Numbered from the stretch's first letter, positions 1 through 11,519 are shown. The stretch is DNA of 64,000 nt from Hanleya hanleyi (GCA_036873755.1 JAVTVY010019002.1:1-64000); one strand, 5' to 3'. A program made the numbers and translations. The notes: generated by a model not told the origin, from the sequence alone.

Positions 1-662
1 AAAATTCCTGGATACAGACCTGCGTAAGCAACAAATCTATCTATACTTCCGGAAAAAAAATGCACAAATCGTGTTCAGATAAATGTGCAAAATTTCACTT
101 CTCAGAGAAAAACGTTCTGTCTTCGATATGTAGCTGAAAATCCAGTTCCCTCTCAGTCAATCATGATCAATGTGAGACAGACAGTCATAGTTCAATCAGC
201 TGATCAGCCAGTGCCGGTGTCAGTGGCACAGTCACGGCTGGTCGGCAAGCCGCCCGATTTATTAGTTTCCTCCACATTATTCCGTTTGAGGGAATGATCC
301 ATTTCAAAAGTTAAAGAAGTCAAATTTTGTTCAGAGATATGATTGCTGGTCTCTTCCAGTGCTCCCTGCCACGGACATAAACACACAAGAAATGATGACG
401 TAGACAACAAGCTAGCAATATCGGGAACTCTCAATTTTCCCAAGATATATAAGCAATAAACGGGCGTTCGAGGGGACCCGACAGTCATAGAGATCACATG
501 CTTGGACAACTTACCTCCCTTGATGTTCTTCACACAGATATCGTAATAAAGTGGAAAACGAATGTCGGCAAAACATTACGTTTATTTTTTAGTTGAATTT
601 CGGTGTTTTCTTGATTTCTTGAACATTGTAATGATTTAGGGAACTGATAAAACAGTTAGTAG
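1..662. other. No supportable gene
   Basis: Short frames occur on both strands but none shows a recognisable domain or convincing splice context. I see no repeat structure here. Confidence 0.5.
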
Positions 663-672
663 AAGTTTTTTT

Positions 673-743
673 CTACCTATCACTTGTGACAGGTAGTTCT
701 TTGTTCTACCTGTCACAAGGAAATATTACCTGTCGACGACAGG
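673..743. repeat. Two small hairpins built on ACCTGTCA
   Basis: CTACCTATCAC (673-683) faces GTGACAGGTAG (686-696) across a 2-base loop with one mismatch. CTACCTGTCAC recurs just downstream, and CCTGTCGACGACAGG (729-743) is a second dyad. TGACAG is the core bound by TALE homeodomain proteins such as TGIF and MEIS, but no function can be read from sequence alone. Confidence 0.5.
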
Positions 744-1398
744 TGGACAGGCGGACTTTTCGACCCATGCCGGATGTGAAAATATGAGGACATACTTTGG
801 GGTTTTTGTACCTCTTGAATATTGACTATACATGTATATCACACTTGGATATAATTTGAACAAAAAATTACATGTGTAAACAAAATATGTCTAAATTTTT
901 CTTGTCATTTCAAATCTTGATCCATTTTGATTCCTTGATTAGGGGATACAGAATCACTGCCACGGAGTGTGTTGGTGTGTCACAGCAATGCAATTCTGAT
1001 TCACACAACGAAGCTGAGGTGGTTTAACATTTATCAATGAAGAAAATCACCGATCAACCGCCATAGAATATAATGTGAAACAAGAAAACCGGAACAGTAC
1101 ATTCATCAGATTGCCGATACCCAAAATGTGTTGTCTCATATAACAACGTGATGTAGAGACGCTATTTATTCGTTTTTGTACCGGTTATGCTCAGGAGAAT
1201 GACATAGAATCATTATTATCTTGTGCATAGAAGGTGTTGGTCTTGAGTTGAATTACGGTAAACTACATAAATGCTACCTTTCTACTATAGTACTATATAT
1301 AAAAATTTGTTGTATTGTTGGGAAAATAATGTGATTCAAAAAGTTGTTTTGACATGGGCACTGAAAACCATTAAAGAGATGTAAATGGTCAATTCCAC

Positions 1399-1590
1399 GT
1401 CACTCGCGTTACATTTTTGCACCATTTTGGTTATATTATACCCCACCTGCCTTCAACAAAGAAAGTATACATGCACACATAATGCATAAAGACAACTTAG
1501 GCCTCAAAGTATTCATACAAATTTAAAGTGCTGTAATTGCATTTAAAACTTTTATTTAATTCCAATTTGCGTACTCGTCACTCGCGTTAC
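1399..1590. repeat. Dispersed 14-mer GTCACTCGCGTTAC, two copies
   Basis: Exact copies lie at 1399-1412 and 1577-1590 in otherwise AT-rich, unrelated sequence. They belong to a set of nine exact or near-exact copies, all in the same orientation, between 1.4 and 3.6 kb. Confidence 0.8.
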
Positions 1591-1750
1591 AGCGAAAAGG
1601 ACATGGAAATTTTAGCCAGAACTTCATTCTTGAATTAAGCTCAAGCCTTTACACACAGATGACAATTTAGTGGATCTGTTAGTACCCTGTAGACCTCTTG
1701 TAATAACAATGCAATTAGGAATCCACTAAGTCGAATAACTTCAATGTCTC

Positions 1751-1792
1751 GTCACTCGCGTTATGTCACTCGCGTTACGTCACTCGCGTTAC
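1751..1792. repeat. Three tandem copies of the GTCACTCGCGTTAC motif
   Basis: Copies start at 1751, 1765 and 1779. The first ends in TTAT instead of TTAC. The 14-base spacing changes reading frame between units, so this is not a coding repeat. Confidence 0.85.
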
Positions 1793-2018
1793 CTCTCAGT
1801 TGAGGATACCAAAGTTTGAATGTTAGTGAACATTAAACACCACAAAACCATAAAATTATGTTGTGCCATAAAAACAGATCTCAGATACAGTATAACTGAA
1901 CAGAACTTTGTACACTTTATGTTCATCTCAGAAAAGGACATACATTTAACATGCTTAAGAAAGTTCTGGAAATGTGAAAGACGAGCAACTGTTTGAAAGA
2001 ACTGGACCATCTAACTTT

Positions 2019-2219
2019 CTAACAATTTGTTCCCGTTGGTAAGAAACAATCACAGGGTGTAGGCCACTTCCAGGTATTGCCGGCTCCTGTACGGATCATC
2101 ACGGATATGAAATACTCGTTCTCGACGATACTGAGTATTTCACCAGGGTACACATCTTGGTCATACTTCACCAATCCTTCACATGGAGAGTACCAATATC
2201 CGAGTCATGTAACGACATC
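2019..2219 (-). pseudogene. Broken exon-like fragment, unidentified protein
   Basis: The minus strand reads a compositionally protein-like segment with KYDQDVYPGEI, then NEYFISVMIR, then WKWPTPCD, ending at a stop at 2019-2021. The same frame has a stop upstream near 2205, and a CACAG that could be a splice acceptor precedes it. The spacing of YPG and WKWP resembles a small domain in uncharacterised, often transposon-linked invertebrate proteins, but I cannot name the family. It lies beside the GTCACTCGCGTTAC cluster. It could be one exon of a decayed multi-exon gene. Confidence 0.35.
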
Positions 2220-4539
2220 TGTGATATCATAGTATTATCCCAACTGCAGATTATTTTTCAAGAATCATCTCCCAGCCACTATATTATTTTCACACATGCA
2301 TAGTCACTTTAGTCAATTAGTGCAGTGAAGAGACTCACTTGGTGTTGCTTCCAGTAAGCACTTTGAATTTTTAATAGTGAGGGTGTAAAACAAATTGTTT
2401 TACGTGAGACATTGTAGATCACAACACTGCTAACATTTGAACATGAGACGCCACATTCAAAGACCTAAATGACCGGTCAGAGCATCAAACTCAAATTCCA
2501 GATGAGTCTGGACTGAAAAAGACCACCCATGATGAATATCGTTTGATAACTAATGAAAAGTAATTCCAAAAGGTATTTTTTAAATCAATTTATACAAACC
2601 AGAGAATTATGTCAAATAAATGAAAGATTTATTTTTTTCAAAAATAAATTAAGGTACATGTTGTCATTTTAACAGAAAATTTAAACTATGAGAATAGAGT
2701 ACTATTAGATTTTAAAAAGTGCAAAACTGCAGAAAAGAAAACATGAAATGTACGTATTTATATTGAGAAAGCATATGCTTGGAAAACTTTCAATAAAGTA
2801 TAAAGAGGAATGCAGTTGCAATATCACCCAGCTAGTAATACAGATATTATAATAATAAATTGGTATTAACTCCTAGTTAATTAAATTACAATGCAACTGC
2901 ATATAAACTCACTAATATCGGTTGGTCAACCATGAAATATGAAATAACGAACAGGTGAAGGAATTGCCAAAATTCCGAAATATGTCCCTTGGTCGAAATG
3001 AACTCTGCTAAAATGCTGGCCTATTAACTAACCCTAGTGAATTTTCAGCTATGTTTGCAAATATGCCTGAATAATTCCATAGAATTTAGTTGTGTGAATC
3101 ATCAGGACTCTAACACTCAAGTTCCAAATGCTATTTTTCAAAGTTGGATGCAATTTGAGATGTATTGATAACCAAATAGCAGATGACAGGAAGCACATGC
3201 AGTGTAAGCAGGATCACAAGATTTCTGAGTATTTTTCTTTGGCATTTATATACTCACATGTTTAAAGTATTTATATTTCTGTCACACCCTATCCAGAATG
3301 TCATGACTTAATAAAATTTGGAATTTGAAAATAGTAACTTCCACCAGATAGCGTCACTCGCGTTACACTTCGTCACTCGCGTTACATTGTCACTCGCGTT
3401 ACTAGATTTGGCGCTACCACTGGAAGAAGTCACATGGTGTAGGAACTCAAAACTCTGGTCATATGTTCATGACAACTGACAGAAGCAGTGATAGAAGTAG
3501 CTCAATTAAACTTGAAGTTTTTTGTCTAATAAAAGAAAAAGTAGCATTTATCGTCACTCGCGTTACATAACTGTGACTCCATGCAAAATTTACAACGTGT
3601 GACAATATTTACAAATACCTGCTGAATTTTTTAATGATTTTTCAAGACGCCATTAACCATTAATGTAAATAAAAAAAGAAATCCTCCATTCTGCAGCTAA
3701 ACAATGGTAATAAAATATAACCAATTTTGTGAGATAATTGAAAGCAAAAATAAGAAAATTTGATCCTGGGACTTCAAAACATCCCAGGTTGGAAAATTCT
3801 GCGGCAATCTTACTGAAATTTTAGATTTTACCTCTATACTGTATCACCATTATAAAACAATCTCATTGTGGCACATTCTCAAGATTTTATTTTTTGGCTT
3901 CATGTCCCAAGTAGCATGGAATTGACCAAATGTATTTTCACACGTAAAGCTTGAAATCTACTGAACCTATATTATTCAATCTGTTTCCTTTAATTAAAAA
4001 ATTGTAAAATTAAATCGGCGATCGTTATTTATTTTTGGAATGAAGGCGCATTAGGAGACTGTTACCAACAAGTTCTGAGCTGACCTACTATTGATGAAAA
4101 TTTCTGGTGATTTTTAATGAAAATCACTGGCGATTCTGACTTGGGCGGTGCCCATCTTAATATAGGCAGGATTTCAACTGGGGGTGGGGATTTCCAAGAG
4201 TTCAGTTCGCGTTCGAGTCCTAATGCCTACATGTACTGTACTTCGTAGGTCCTGTGACGTTAGTCACACTGCTCATGTTGTACTCAAGAAAAACCTAAAC
4301 ATGCAGCTTCGCAAAAAGATCGAGCCCTTCAGGGTGGCACATCATTTGAGGTTGCACATCATTGGCAATGCACATCATTAAAATACCAATACATTTATTA
4401 AGAAATATGATTTCTATATTAGTGATGTTGAGGTTGGATTGAAGGAGGAACTATATTATATAACTTCCAATAAAGATTACATTTTTTTTCGAAAGTAAGC
4501 TTACACATCCCATTGCATAGATCTGATAAATACATGTAC
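2220..4539. other. AT-rich region without a gene
   Basis: No frame looks coding. The only structure is the GTCACTCGCGTTAC copies at 3353-3402 and 3553-3566, listed separately. Confidence 0.5.
3353..3566. repeat. Four more copies of GTCACTCGCGTTAC
   Basis: Copies at 3353-3366, 3372-3385, 3389-3402 and 3553-3566 are all on the plus strand. Spacing is irregular (5, 3 and 150 bases between copies), so this is a clustered dispersed motif and not a true satellite. Confidence 0.85.
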
Positions 4540-4968
4540 ATGTATAGTTAGGAAGAATAGGTGTACAATTTGGAGCATGTTCTTGGTGTAACTTTGTGTG
4601 ATGATATACATGTGAACAAACAAAGCTAATAACAATACAATAGTTGGAGTAAATCTATCATTTCCACTATGCAATAGGACACCAGCACTGTGGTAAATCC
4701 TCACATTTGTATGCAAATAAAAGAATGAACAATGACACCTGTGTTCAATCATACTGTAATGCTCCATAATAATGTGCACTGGTAAAGACTGAGACATCAC
4801 AAACTGATTCAAACTCAGTTTTAATTAATATAGTAAGTTAAATGTGTGGACACAGATATGGTTGTGCAAAAGCTTTAGGGTCAACCAGAATTTGATAGCA
4901 AAATTTAAGGAAATGGCGTCCTTCATTTAAGGCGACACGAAATTAAAAACTAACAGGGGTTCGGTACT
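4540..4968 (+). repeat. 5' direct terminal repeat (pLTR) of the PLE
   Basis: Matches 9854-10278 from ATGTATAGTTAGGAA to GGGGTTCGGTACT. By eye I see about six substitutions and one 4-bp indel near 4610. Sequence on both outer sides and inside is unrelated between copies, which fixes the ends. Confidence 0.9.
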
Positions 4969-5960
4969 AGTAGTTATGAAATCTTACAATTTTGAACAAA
5001 ATAGTTTTTACTGTATTCCTTGACATGCTTGAGTAAACATTTTATGATCAAATGTAGGGGCAGGATTCCCAGACAGTGTGTCTCTTTCCTGCTGATTAAG
5101 CAACACTAGAAATGTTATGCAGGTTTAGAAGATAAATGTTGTTACTTCTTGCCGGACAATGAGTTACTAAGCACCTACTTAACCGTCAATAACAAACAAT
5201 ACTCTTCTCAATAGGCCACATACAGACATAGCTGGCAAGAGCCTAACCATGCCAAATGGTTAGTATCCAAACATTTAAAAACAATGATTAAACACACAGG
5301 ATACAACTATGGATGTTCAGATTACTCTAAAGTAAACACATGACATAGGTAGTCCCCTTAAAAACACATCTTTCCAACAGTTGAGGTAGTTATTGTTATT
5401 TGTGTTTTTTTTGCAAGTCTCTTGCCCACATCTTGCTGCTTTTTGAGGGTATAAAACCGGTGCTTTACCATTAGAAATTCAGACTTGTTTCAGGCTACTG
5501 AGGAAGGACAACCCATCCGAAAAGCTTCTAGCCACAGACGGTGTAACATTTGGCCATTTCTATTTTTTCTTTTGCATCATACATGTATATTACTAATCAA
5601 TCTTTGTTTCAGTTTCATTTGACTATTTTTATATATAATTTCATTATCTAGATTTTTTCTTCCAGTAATTGTCTTATAGGATATTTGTATTATCATAACA
5701 TATTTTAGGATATTTGTATTATCATAACATATTTTGTATTATAAAGCTTATATCTATCAAAGTTAATGTGTAGCATAATTTAACTAGCTTTTCAATTTTT
5801 CCTGTATTACTTCTGATATCCAGTACATAATTATTCTCTATACAAAAATTAACTGTATTGCCATTTGTCCTAATTCTTTCTTCCCTTTCAGTTCCCCAGT
5901 TCATACTCATTTTTCGAAATTTTATAACCCATTTATAGAGACAAAAATTATAACAAAATT
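4969..5960 (+). other. 5' untranslated part of the PLE
   Basis: No ORF. At about 5497-5530 there is TGAGGAAGG, a short arm, then CATCCGAAAAGCTT, a stem-like segment resembling others at 47.45 and 47.9 kb. A direct duplication of roughly 26 bases containing GATATTTGTATTATCATAA lies around 5680-5735. Confidence 0.5.
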
Positions 5961-7377
5961 ATGGCCAGGAAAAACGGCCCTACAAACAAAAGACGGAATT
6001 TTCGTCAACCTCCGTCCCAACGTTCGGACCCCAAAAACGCTTCCAACCAGACTTTTTCGGCTTTCTCTGGTCTGGTTAAAGCGCTATATCAGGTACTTCA
6101 GTGCTTGCATCATATTGGCATCATAGAGGAGCATTTGGCAAACGACTCCCTTCCAAATTCCTTGATACGTAGGGTTGAGGATATGAACAATTTCTTCAAG
6201 CCAGCTCAACGAACTCTTGACTTTGACTTTAGCATAAGACTGATCAATCAAAATTGGGCAAAGAAAAGTCTTATGGAGCTGGTTGGACATTACAAAAATT
6301 GCTTAACAAAATTGAAGTCACAGGTTATTTCGGCCAAATCTTCAAAAACCCTGGACTTCGACCGTGCATTTTCTAATGCCTTAAAATGGGGAAACGAAAA
6401 CTACAAATCAAAATTGACAGACAGCACTATTTCATCCTTTCGGAAATTTGTTTCGAATCTGAATCCCCCTATGGTATCGGAGAATCGTTCGGGTAGTAAC
6501 CAGCCTACTACCACTCCTCCGATATCTCGGCAAAATACTCGAGCACGGTCACAATCTCCTCTACCCTCTACTTCGCGTGGAAATTTGGAAACGCCAGCCC
6601 CCCGGCCCAGGGAGGCTGGTACTTCCAACACCCATGCTACCAACCCTCCTGTTCGCCGACCCCCACCTAAACATTCTTCATCTACTGTATCTTCTCGACC
6701 TACTCTCCTATCCCCACGTACCACTCCTAGACCTACCAACCCTGCTCCTTCTACTTCCACTAATACCTATGCTGACGCTGCAAGGTCTCCTCCATCAAAT
6801 GATATGCGCTCATCATATCGTCAAAATTCGAACCCAAAATTCTGGCAATTTAGGCACGAAACTCAAAACAAATGGGAATGGCGCCTCCCGGCAGTTACCA
6901 AAAAGGTTCTGCTTTTCGGCTCATCGAATCTTTCACGCATTAATTCGGACCCCCAACCTGATGTGCAAGTAGAGTGCTATCCTGGCGCTAAGTTTCAACA
7001 TTTTACAAAGATTTTGGACCGCTACAACGGGCCTTCCCAACCCCGACAAAATTCTCTTGAATATTGGTGTAAATAACAAAGCAGAAGATCCTTCAAAAGC
7101 CAGAAGTAATATGAGCAATATGTTGAGCTGTTTGAGACGTAAATTTCCCAAGTCAAAATTGTATTTCATACAGCTCCAAGTTTCGGACACACTTCCAGCC
7201 AGTGAATGCTTTTGCATAAATCAGATAAATGAATTTGCCTCTTCAAAAAGACAACTCAAAATTATCCAAGGAATCGATCCTGGCAAATTCAAGGTTGGTA
7301 GGGACAACATCCACTGGACTGAAGATACGGCGAATTGCCTGTATTCACACTGGCTCAATACTATAGGTTTAAGCTAA
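5961..7377 (+). pseudogene. PLE ORF1: gag-like N-terminus plus SGNH-hydrolase-like domain, frameshifted
   Basis: The first frame (5961-7076, 371 codons) has a basic N-terminus (MARKNGPTNKRR), a helical middle, then a Ser/Thr/Pro-rich linker (residues about 190-280). Near residue 315 it reads VLLFGSSNLSRI. The reading then moves to another frame (7057-7377), which supplies LNIGVNNKAED and, near its end, DNIHWTEDT. GSSN, IGVNN and DxxH correspond in order and spacing to blocks I, III and V of SGNH/GDSL hydrolases, so the domain spans the frameshift near 7050. Esterase domains are known in ORF1 of CR1-type LINEs and, as I recall, in giant rotifer PLEs. A role in RNP assembly or membrane contact is inference. 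Confidence 0.65.
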
Positions 7378-8976
7378 ATTTGGGACAGGGCACGTGCCAC
7401 CCTACTCTTGGTCTAGGTACTAGTATAGTAAATCTGACTGGTGACCTTCAACTAACACAATCTGACATCTCTCTGCTCAGTCGGGGCCTTTCCTTTGTCC
7501 CGACACCTAGATCAGCACCTACACCTGAGGACCGCATAGATCAACACATAGAGAAGATGATGCAAACATCTAAGATCACTAATGAATTCAATCGTCGGGT
7601 GAGTCTAGCAGACCGCTTCAGATTTTCAGCTGGAGAAAGACTACCCTTTACCGAAAAATCTGGGTATGTACCACCAAACGTTGACCAAGAAATTCCAAAA
7701 TCTGTTAAGGCCCTTTCAGAACGAATTAATGACCTAATTTCAAATGGGCGATTCGGAAACATTCCAAACTTATCCTTCAATGAACACCAATCTTTAACAA
7801 AACTTCGTAAAAACCACACAATCGTGTTAAAACCTGCAGATAAGGGCTCAGCTACAGTTATAATGTCAAGGGAAAACTATGTCAAAGAAGCCCAAAGGTT
7901 ACTTGGCAACCCTAAACATTACAAACAACTGGATGGAGAAATATGGCCCCAAGATCATCCAAGGCTGCTCAACATTGTGGCAGATCTAAATAGGAGGCAA
8001 ATCATTTCGAACAAACAGTTTGAATACTTAGCACCCAAAAGAGACGCAAGATCGAGACAGTTCTATATCTTACCAAAGATTCATAAACCTATATAAGTGG
8101 GCAGATAACCTTACACCCCCTGGGCGCCCTATTGTGTCAGACTGTGGGTCAAATTCTTACCACATTTCGGAATACATTGACTACTACTTGAAGCCTATCG
8201 CTAACCGATATAGCAGTTATTTGAAAAACACTGAAGATTTCCTGTCAAAACTGTCCAGCATCCAAGCTCCTCCCAACACCTTGCTTGTCACTATGGATAT
8301 TGAATCCATGTACACTAATATTGACATTGATAAAGGTATTCAAGCTGTTAAAGATGCTTTCCAAAGATTTCCCGATCCCAATCGCCCAGACGAAGAACTT
8401 TTGGAATTATTAGAAATTAGTCTAAAAGGTAATGACTTCGAATTTAATGGAGAGTTCTATCAACAAATTAGTGGTTGTGCAATGGGTAAAAAGTTCAGTC
8501 CAAATTTTGCCACTATCTATGTAGCTCATTGGGAAGAGCAGGCTTTTAGAAAATTAGATAAACAGCCTCTCTTATACCTCAGATATTTAGATGACATTTT
8601 TGTACTTTATAACCATTCCAAGGAAGATTTCGGAGTATTTTTCGAAACTCTAAATAACCATGACCCAAATATCAAACTCGAAGTAGTTATGCATGACTCT
8701 TCTGTGGATTTTTTGGACCTAACAGTTTTTAAAGGACCTGGGTTTCAGAACACTGGATATTTAGATTACAAGGTCTTTTTTAAACCAACTGATACCCACG
8801 AACTACTACATGCCAAATCTTTTCACCCGACCCATATATTTAAGGGCATAATCAAATCTCAAATCATTCGATTCCATAGAAATTCAAGCGATATACAGTA
8901 TTTTCACCACTCATGTGCGATCCTATTTCGGGCCTTGAAACCTAGAGGCTATTCCGCCCGGTTTTACGGCATATAA
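7335..8976 (+). pseudogene. Penelope-type reverse transcriptase, frameshifted
   Basis: Two frames, 7335-8096 and 8134-8976, make one RT. The first has LKPADKGSATVIM and LPKIHKP, typical N-terminal PLE motifs. The second continues with GRPIVS just before its first ATG, then TMDIESMYTNI (catalytic motif A), SGCAMGKKFSPNFA (motif B) and YLRYLDDIF (motif C, catalytic Asp pair). The frame changes near 8095, between the IHKP and RPIVS motifs, which are normally a few residues apart. The enzyme would copy the element's RNA at a nicked target. The break makes this copy non-functional. Confidence 0.85.
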
Positions 8977-9713
8977 AATCTGAAACACTTCGCCAAATCA
9001 CAAACTGCCAAATAAATGACGTTCGCGAGTCAGAACCGGTAAGGATAAAACATAAACGCCCTAATCATGGCAATGGTAAGACCTCCAAATGTCTAAAACC
9101 TCAGTGTAAACTGGACAAAGTAATTGCTACACAATCATCTTTCAAAAGCGAACAGACCAAAAATGAATACAACCTTAAGGATCAACTAAACTGTGACACA
9201 GAGAATGTAATTTATTTAATTACGTGCCGAAAATGCCTGAAACAGTATGTAGGCGAAACTAAGAATAAACTTCGATATCGTGCCAACAGACATAAATCAG
9301 ACATCAGTCTAGATAATGAAGGCCCGGTCAATGAGCATTTTAATCTACCGGAACATTCATTTCAGCACCATTTCCAAATTATGCCAATAGAAAGAATTCC
9401 TACATTTCCAACACAGGAAGAAACTGACAATCACCGCGCACTTCGTGAATCCTTTTGGATCAAAACACTTCAAACACGGCAACCCTTTGGTATGAACATA
9501 GACCCAGGTAAAGTTGCTAACAAAGAGTTTATTCCCTTCGTTCTCCAATATAGCCGTAGGAATGTTGAAGCGGCCCGTATACTAAAGGAGGAATATGAAA
9601 CACTCCAAACAAAACTCCGCTTACCATTTAATCTGAGACCTATCATAGCGTACTCAAAAAATCGGAGCTTACGCGATTTATTGGTAAGGAGTAAACTTCA
9701 TCCCACATCGTGA
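8960..9713 (+). pseudogene. GIY-YIG endonuclease domain of the PLE
   Basis: A further frameshift near 8960 joins the end of the RT frame to the frame ending at 9713. That frame has Cys-containing linker residues (KCLKPQCK, then CDTENVIYLITCRKC), then the GIY-YIG core: VIYLIT, QYVGETKNKLRYRANRH with the expected Tyr, Gly and Arg, and a Glu/His-rich C-terminal part. In PLEs this domain nicks the target to prime reverse transcription. The first motif reads VIY where GIY is usual. Confidence 0.82.
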
Positions 9714-9853
9714 TCATTATCACGTGAAATTCTACATGGCATAAGCTAATATATAGCGGCCCTATTTGAACTCTATACGAAACTTGTCTCTAGGAACATT
9801 TTTAAGATAAGAGATTTATAAATCCCTGTGCCAGTGCCTTCCACTTTTGGAAA

Positions 9854-10278
9854 ATGTATAGTTAGGAACAATAGGTGTGCAATTTGGAGCGCATTCTTGG
9901 TGTAACTTTGTGTGATGATATGTGAACAAACAAAGCTAATAACAATGCAATAGTTGGAGTAAATCTATCATTTCCACTATGCAATAGGACACCAGCACTG
10001 TGGTAAATCCTCACATTTGTATGCAAATAAAAGAATGAACAATGACACCTGTGTTCAATCATACTGTAATGCTCCATAATAATGTGCACTGGTAAAGACT
10101 GAGACATCACAAACTGATTCAAACTCAGTTTTAATTAATATAGTAAGTTAAATGTGTGGACACAGATATGGTTGTGCAAAAGCTTTAGGGTCAACCAGAA
10201 TTTGATAGCAAAATTTAAGGAAATGGCGTCCTTCATTTAAGGCGACACGAAATTAAAAACTAACAGGGGTTCGGTACT
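9854..10278 (+). repeat. 3' direct terminal repeat (pLTR) of the PLE
   Basis: Partner of 4540-4968, 4 bases shorter because ATAC is absent near 9921. It starts about 140 bases after the endonuclease stop codon. Confidence 0.9.
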
Positions 10279-10485
10279 GCGGGATTCCCCTGTCGGTTAT
10301 TTTGATATTGTAATGTACTTCTGAAATAAAATAATGTCACCAAACTATTAGTCAATACTATAAAGGAATATACTGTAGGTGATTTGGTATGTATGCCTGT
10401 GCTGTATATACAATGTACACTGCATCTCATGCCTAATAACAGGTTAGTATCACATATAAGAGATATAAAATTAGAAATTGAAATA
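10279..10485. other. Short unique spacer
   Basis: AT-rich with no ORF or repeat that I can support. Confidence 0.4.
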
Positions 10486-11417
10486 TGAGGGTATGGAGTT
10501 GGGCAATGCATTAATTTTAAATATGAGGATATGGCATCGGGCGAAGATTAGTTTACATTGTAGGTGATAGATGGTGGGGCACAGTGCCCCAAGGGCATGG
10601 AGGGTGGGGACATGCTTCCATGGGTAGCGCATGGGTTGAATAAGTGTAGGATCATGTAAGCTGTGAGAAAATATGATGGTATGGGGTCGGGCAATGCTTA
10701 GTTTTGAAGATGTAGGGTGGGGCTCAGTGCTCCAGGGGTGGGGACATGCTTCCGGGGTTAGTGGATGGGTTGAATAAGTGTACAGGATGATCTGAGCTCC
10801 CAAACTATATGAGGATATCTATGGGGTCGGGCAAAGCTTACTTTAGGAGATATGGGGTGGGGCTCGGTGCTCCAGGGATGGGGACCTGCTCCCCGAGGGT
10901 AGTGGATGGGTTCAATAAGTGTAGCCAGATGTAAGCATTTGGAATAGATGAGAGTTCGGGGGGTAGTTTAGGAGACATAGGTGAGGCCGAGAAGCTGTGT
11001 GAGGAATTTTCTAAGTCCAAAACTTTAACATTTACTTAGTCCTGGGGTCCCAGGGGTGGGGACATGCTCCCCGAGGGTAATGGATGGGTTCAATATGTGC
11101 AGCCCGATGTAAGCATTTGGAATAGATGAGAGTTCAGGAGGTCGGGCTGGCCTTAGTTTAGGAGACATAGGTGAGACCGAGAAGCTGTGTCAGGAATTTT
11201 CTAAGTCCAAAACTTTAACATTTACTTGGTCCTGGGGTCCCAGGGGTGAGGACATGCTCCCCGAGGGTAGTGGATGGGTTCAATATGTGTAGCCCGATGT
11301 AAGCATCTGAAATATGAGGGTTCAGTGGTCGGGCAGGCCTTAGGATAAACTTTAACATTTACTTGGTCCTGAGGAAAAATTTTCTAAGTCCAAAACTTTA
11401 ACATTTACTTGGTCCTG

Positions 11418-11466
11418 TAGATAGACAGACAGATAGACAGATAGATAGACAGATAGACAGACGGAC
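11418..11466. repeat. GATA/GACA microsatellite
   Basis: Interspersed GATAGACA and GACAGATA units ending in GACGGACA, located between the tandem core of family C and its terminal hairpin. Confidence 0.9.
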
Positions 11467-11482
11467 ATCATTGTGGCACCTA

Positions 11483-11519
11483 TATCGAGCTTTCCGCAGC
11501 TAAAGCTACGGGCTCGATA
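11483..11519. repeat. Terminal hairpin of family C
   Basis: TATCGAGC (11483-11490) pairs with GCTCGATA (11512-11519). Inside, CCGCAGCT (11494-11501) pairs with AGCTACGG (11504-11511) apart from one position, leaving a 2-base loop. TAAAAA follows directly. Confidence 0.85.

Larger units (their letters stand above)
4540..10278 (+). mobile_element. Penelope-like retroelement (PLE) with direct terminal repeats
   Basis: About 5.7 kb bounded by direct repeats 4540-4968 and 9854-10278. Between them, all on the plus strand, are an ORF1, a Penelope-type reverse transcriptase and a C-terminal GIY-YIG endonuclease, the order of canonical Penelope/Neptune-type PLEs. Known PLEs commonly carry such 'pseudo-LTR' direct repeats through partial tandem arrangement. 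The coding sequence is broken by at least three frameshifts (near 7050, 8095 and 8960), so this copy looks inactive even though its terminal repeats are very similar. Confidence 0.88.
10486..11519 (+). mobile_element. Family C: tandem-repeat element with terminal hairpin (pearl/HINE-like)
   Basis: About six diverged units of 120-170 bp carry landmarks such as GGGGACATGCT, a GGGTAGTGGATGGGTT-type segment and GTCGGGCAATGC. They are followed by a GATAGACA-type microsatellite and a terminal hairpin, then TAAAAA. This plan (tandem core, short microsatellite, hairpin end) matches bivalve 'pearl' elements and non-autonomous Helentrons (HINEs). No protein is encoded. The 5' end is uncertain. Confidence 0.65.

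Noticed and set aside
4195..4225. B-box-like GTTCGAGTCC
   Set aside because: No A box at a suitable distance and no tRNA-like folding around it.
4501..4812. Minus-strand frame of 103 codons, repeated at 9862-10122
   Set aside because: Its duplication is explained by the direct repeats of the Penelope-like element; the frame is antisense to it and has no domain.
4960..5530. Hammerhead ribozyme in the PLE leader or pLTR
   Set aside because: PLEs often carry one, but I could not find the CTGATGA core with a matching GAAA and stem II in 4540-5530.
6401..6760. Minus-strand frame of 119 codons
   Set aside because: Antisense shadow of the Pro/Ser-rich linker of the PLE ORF1.
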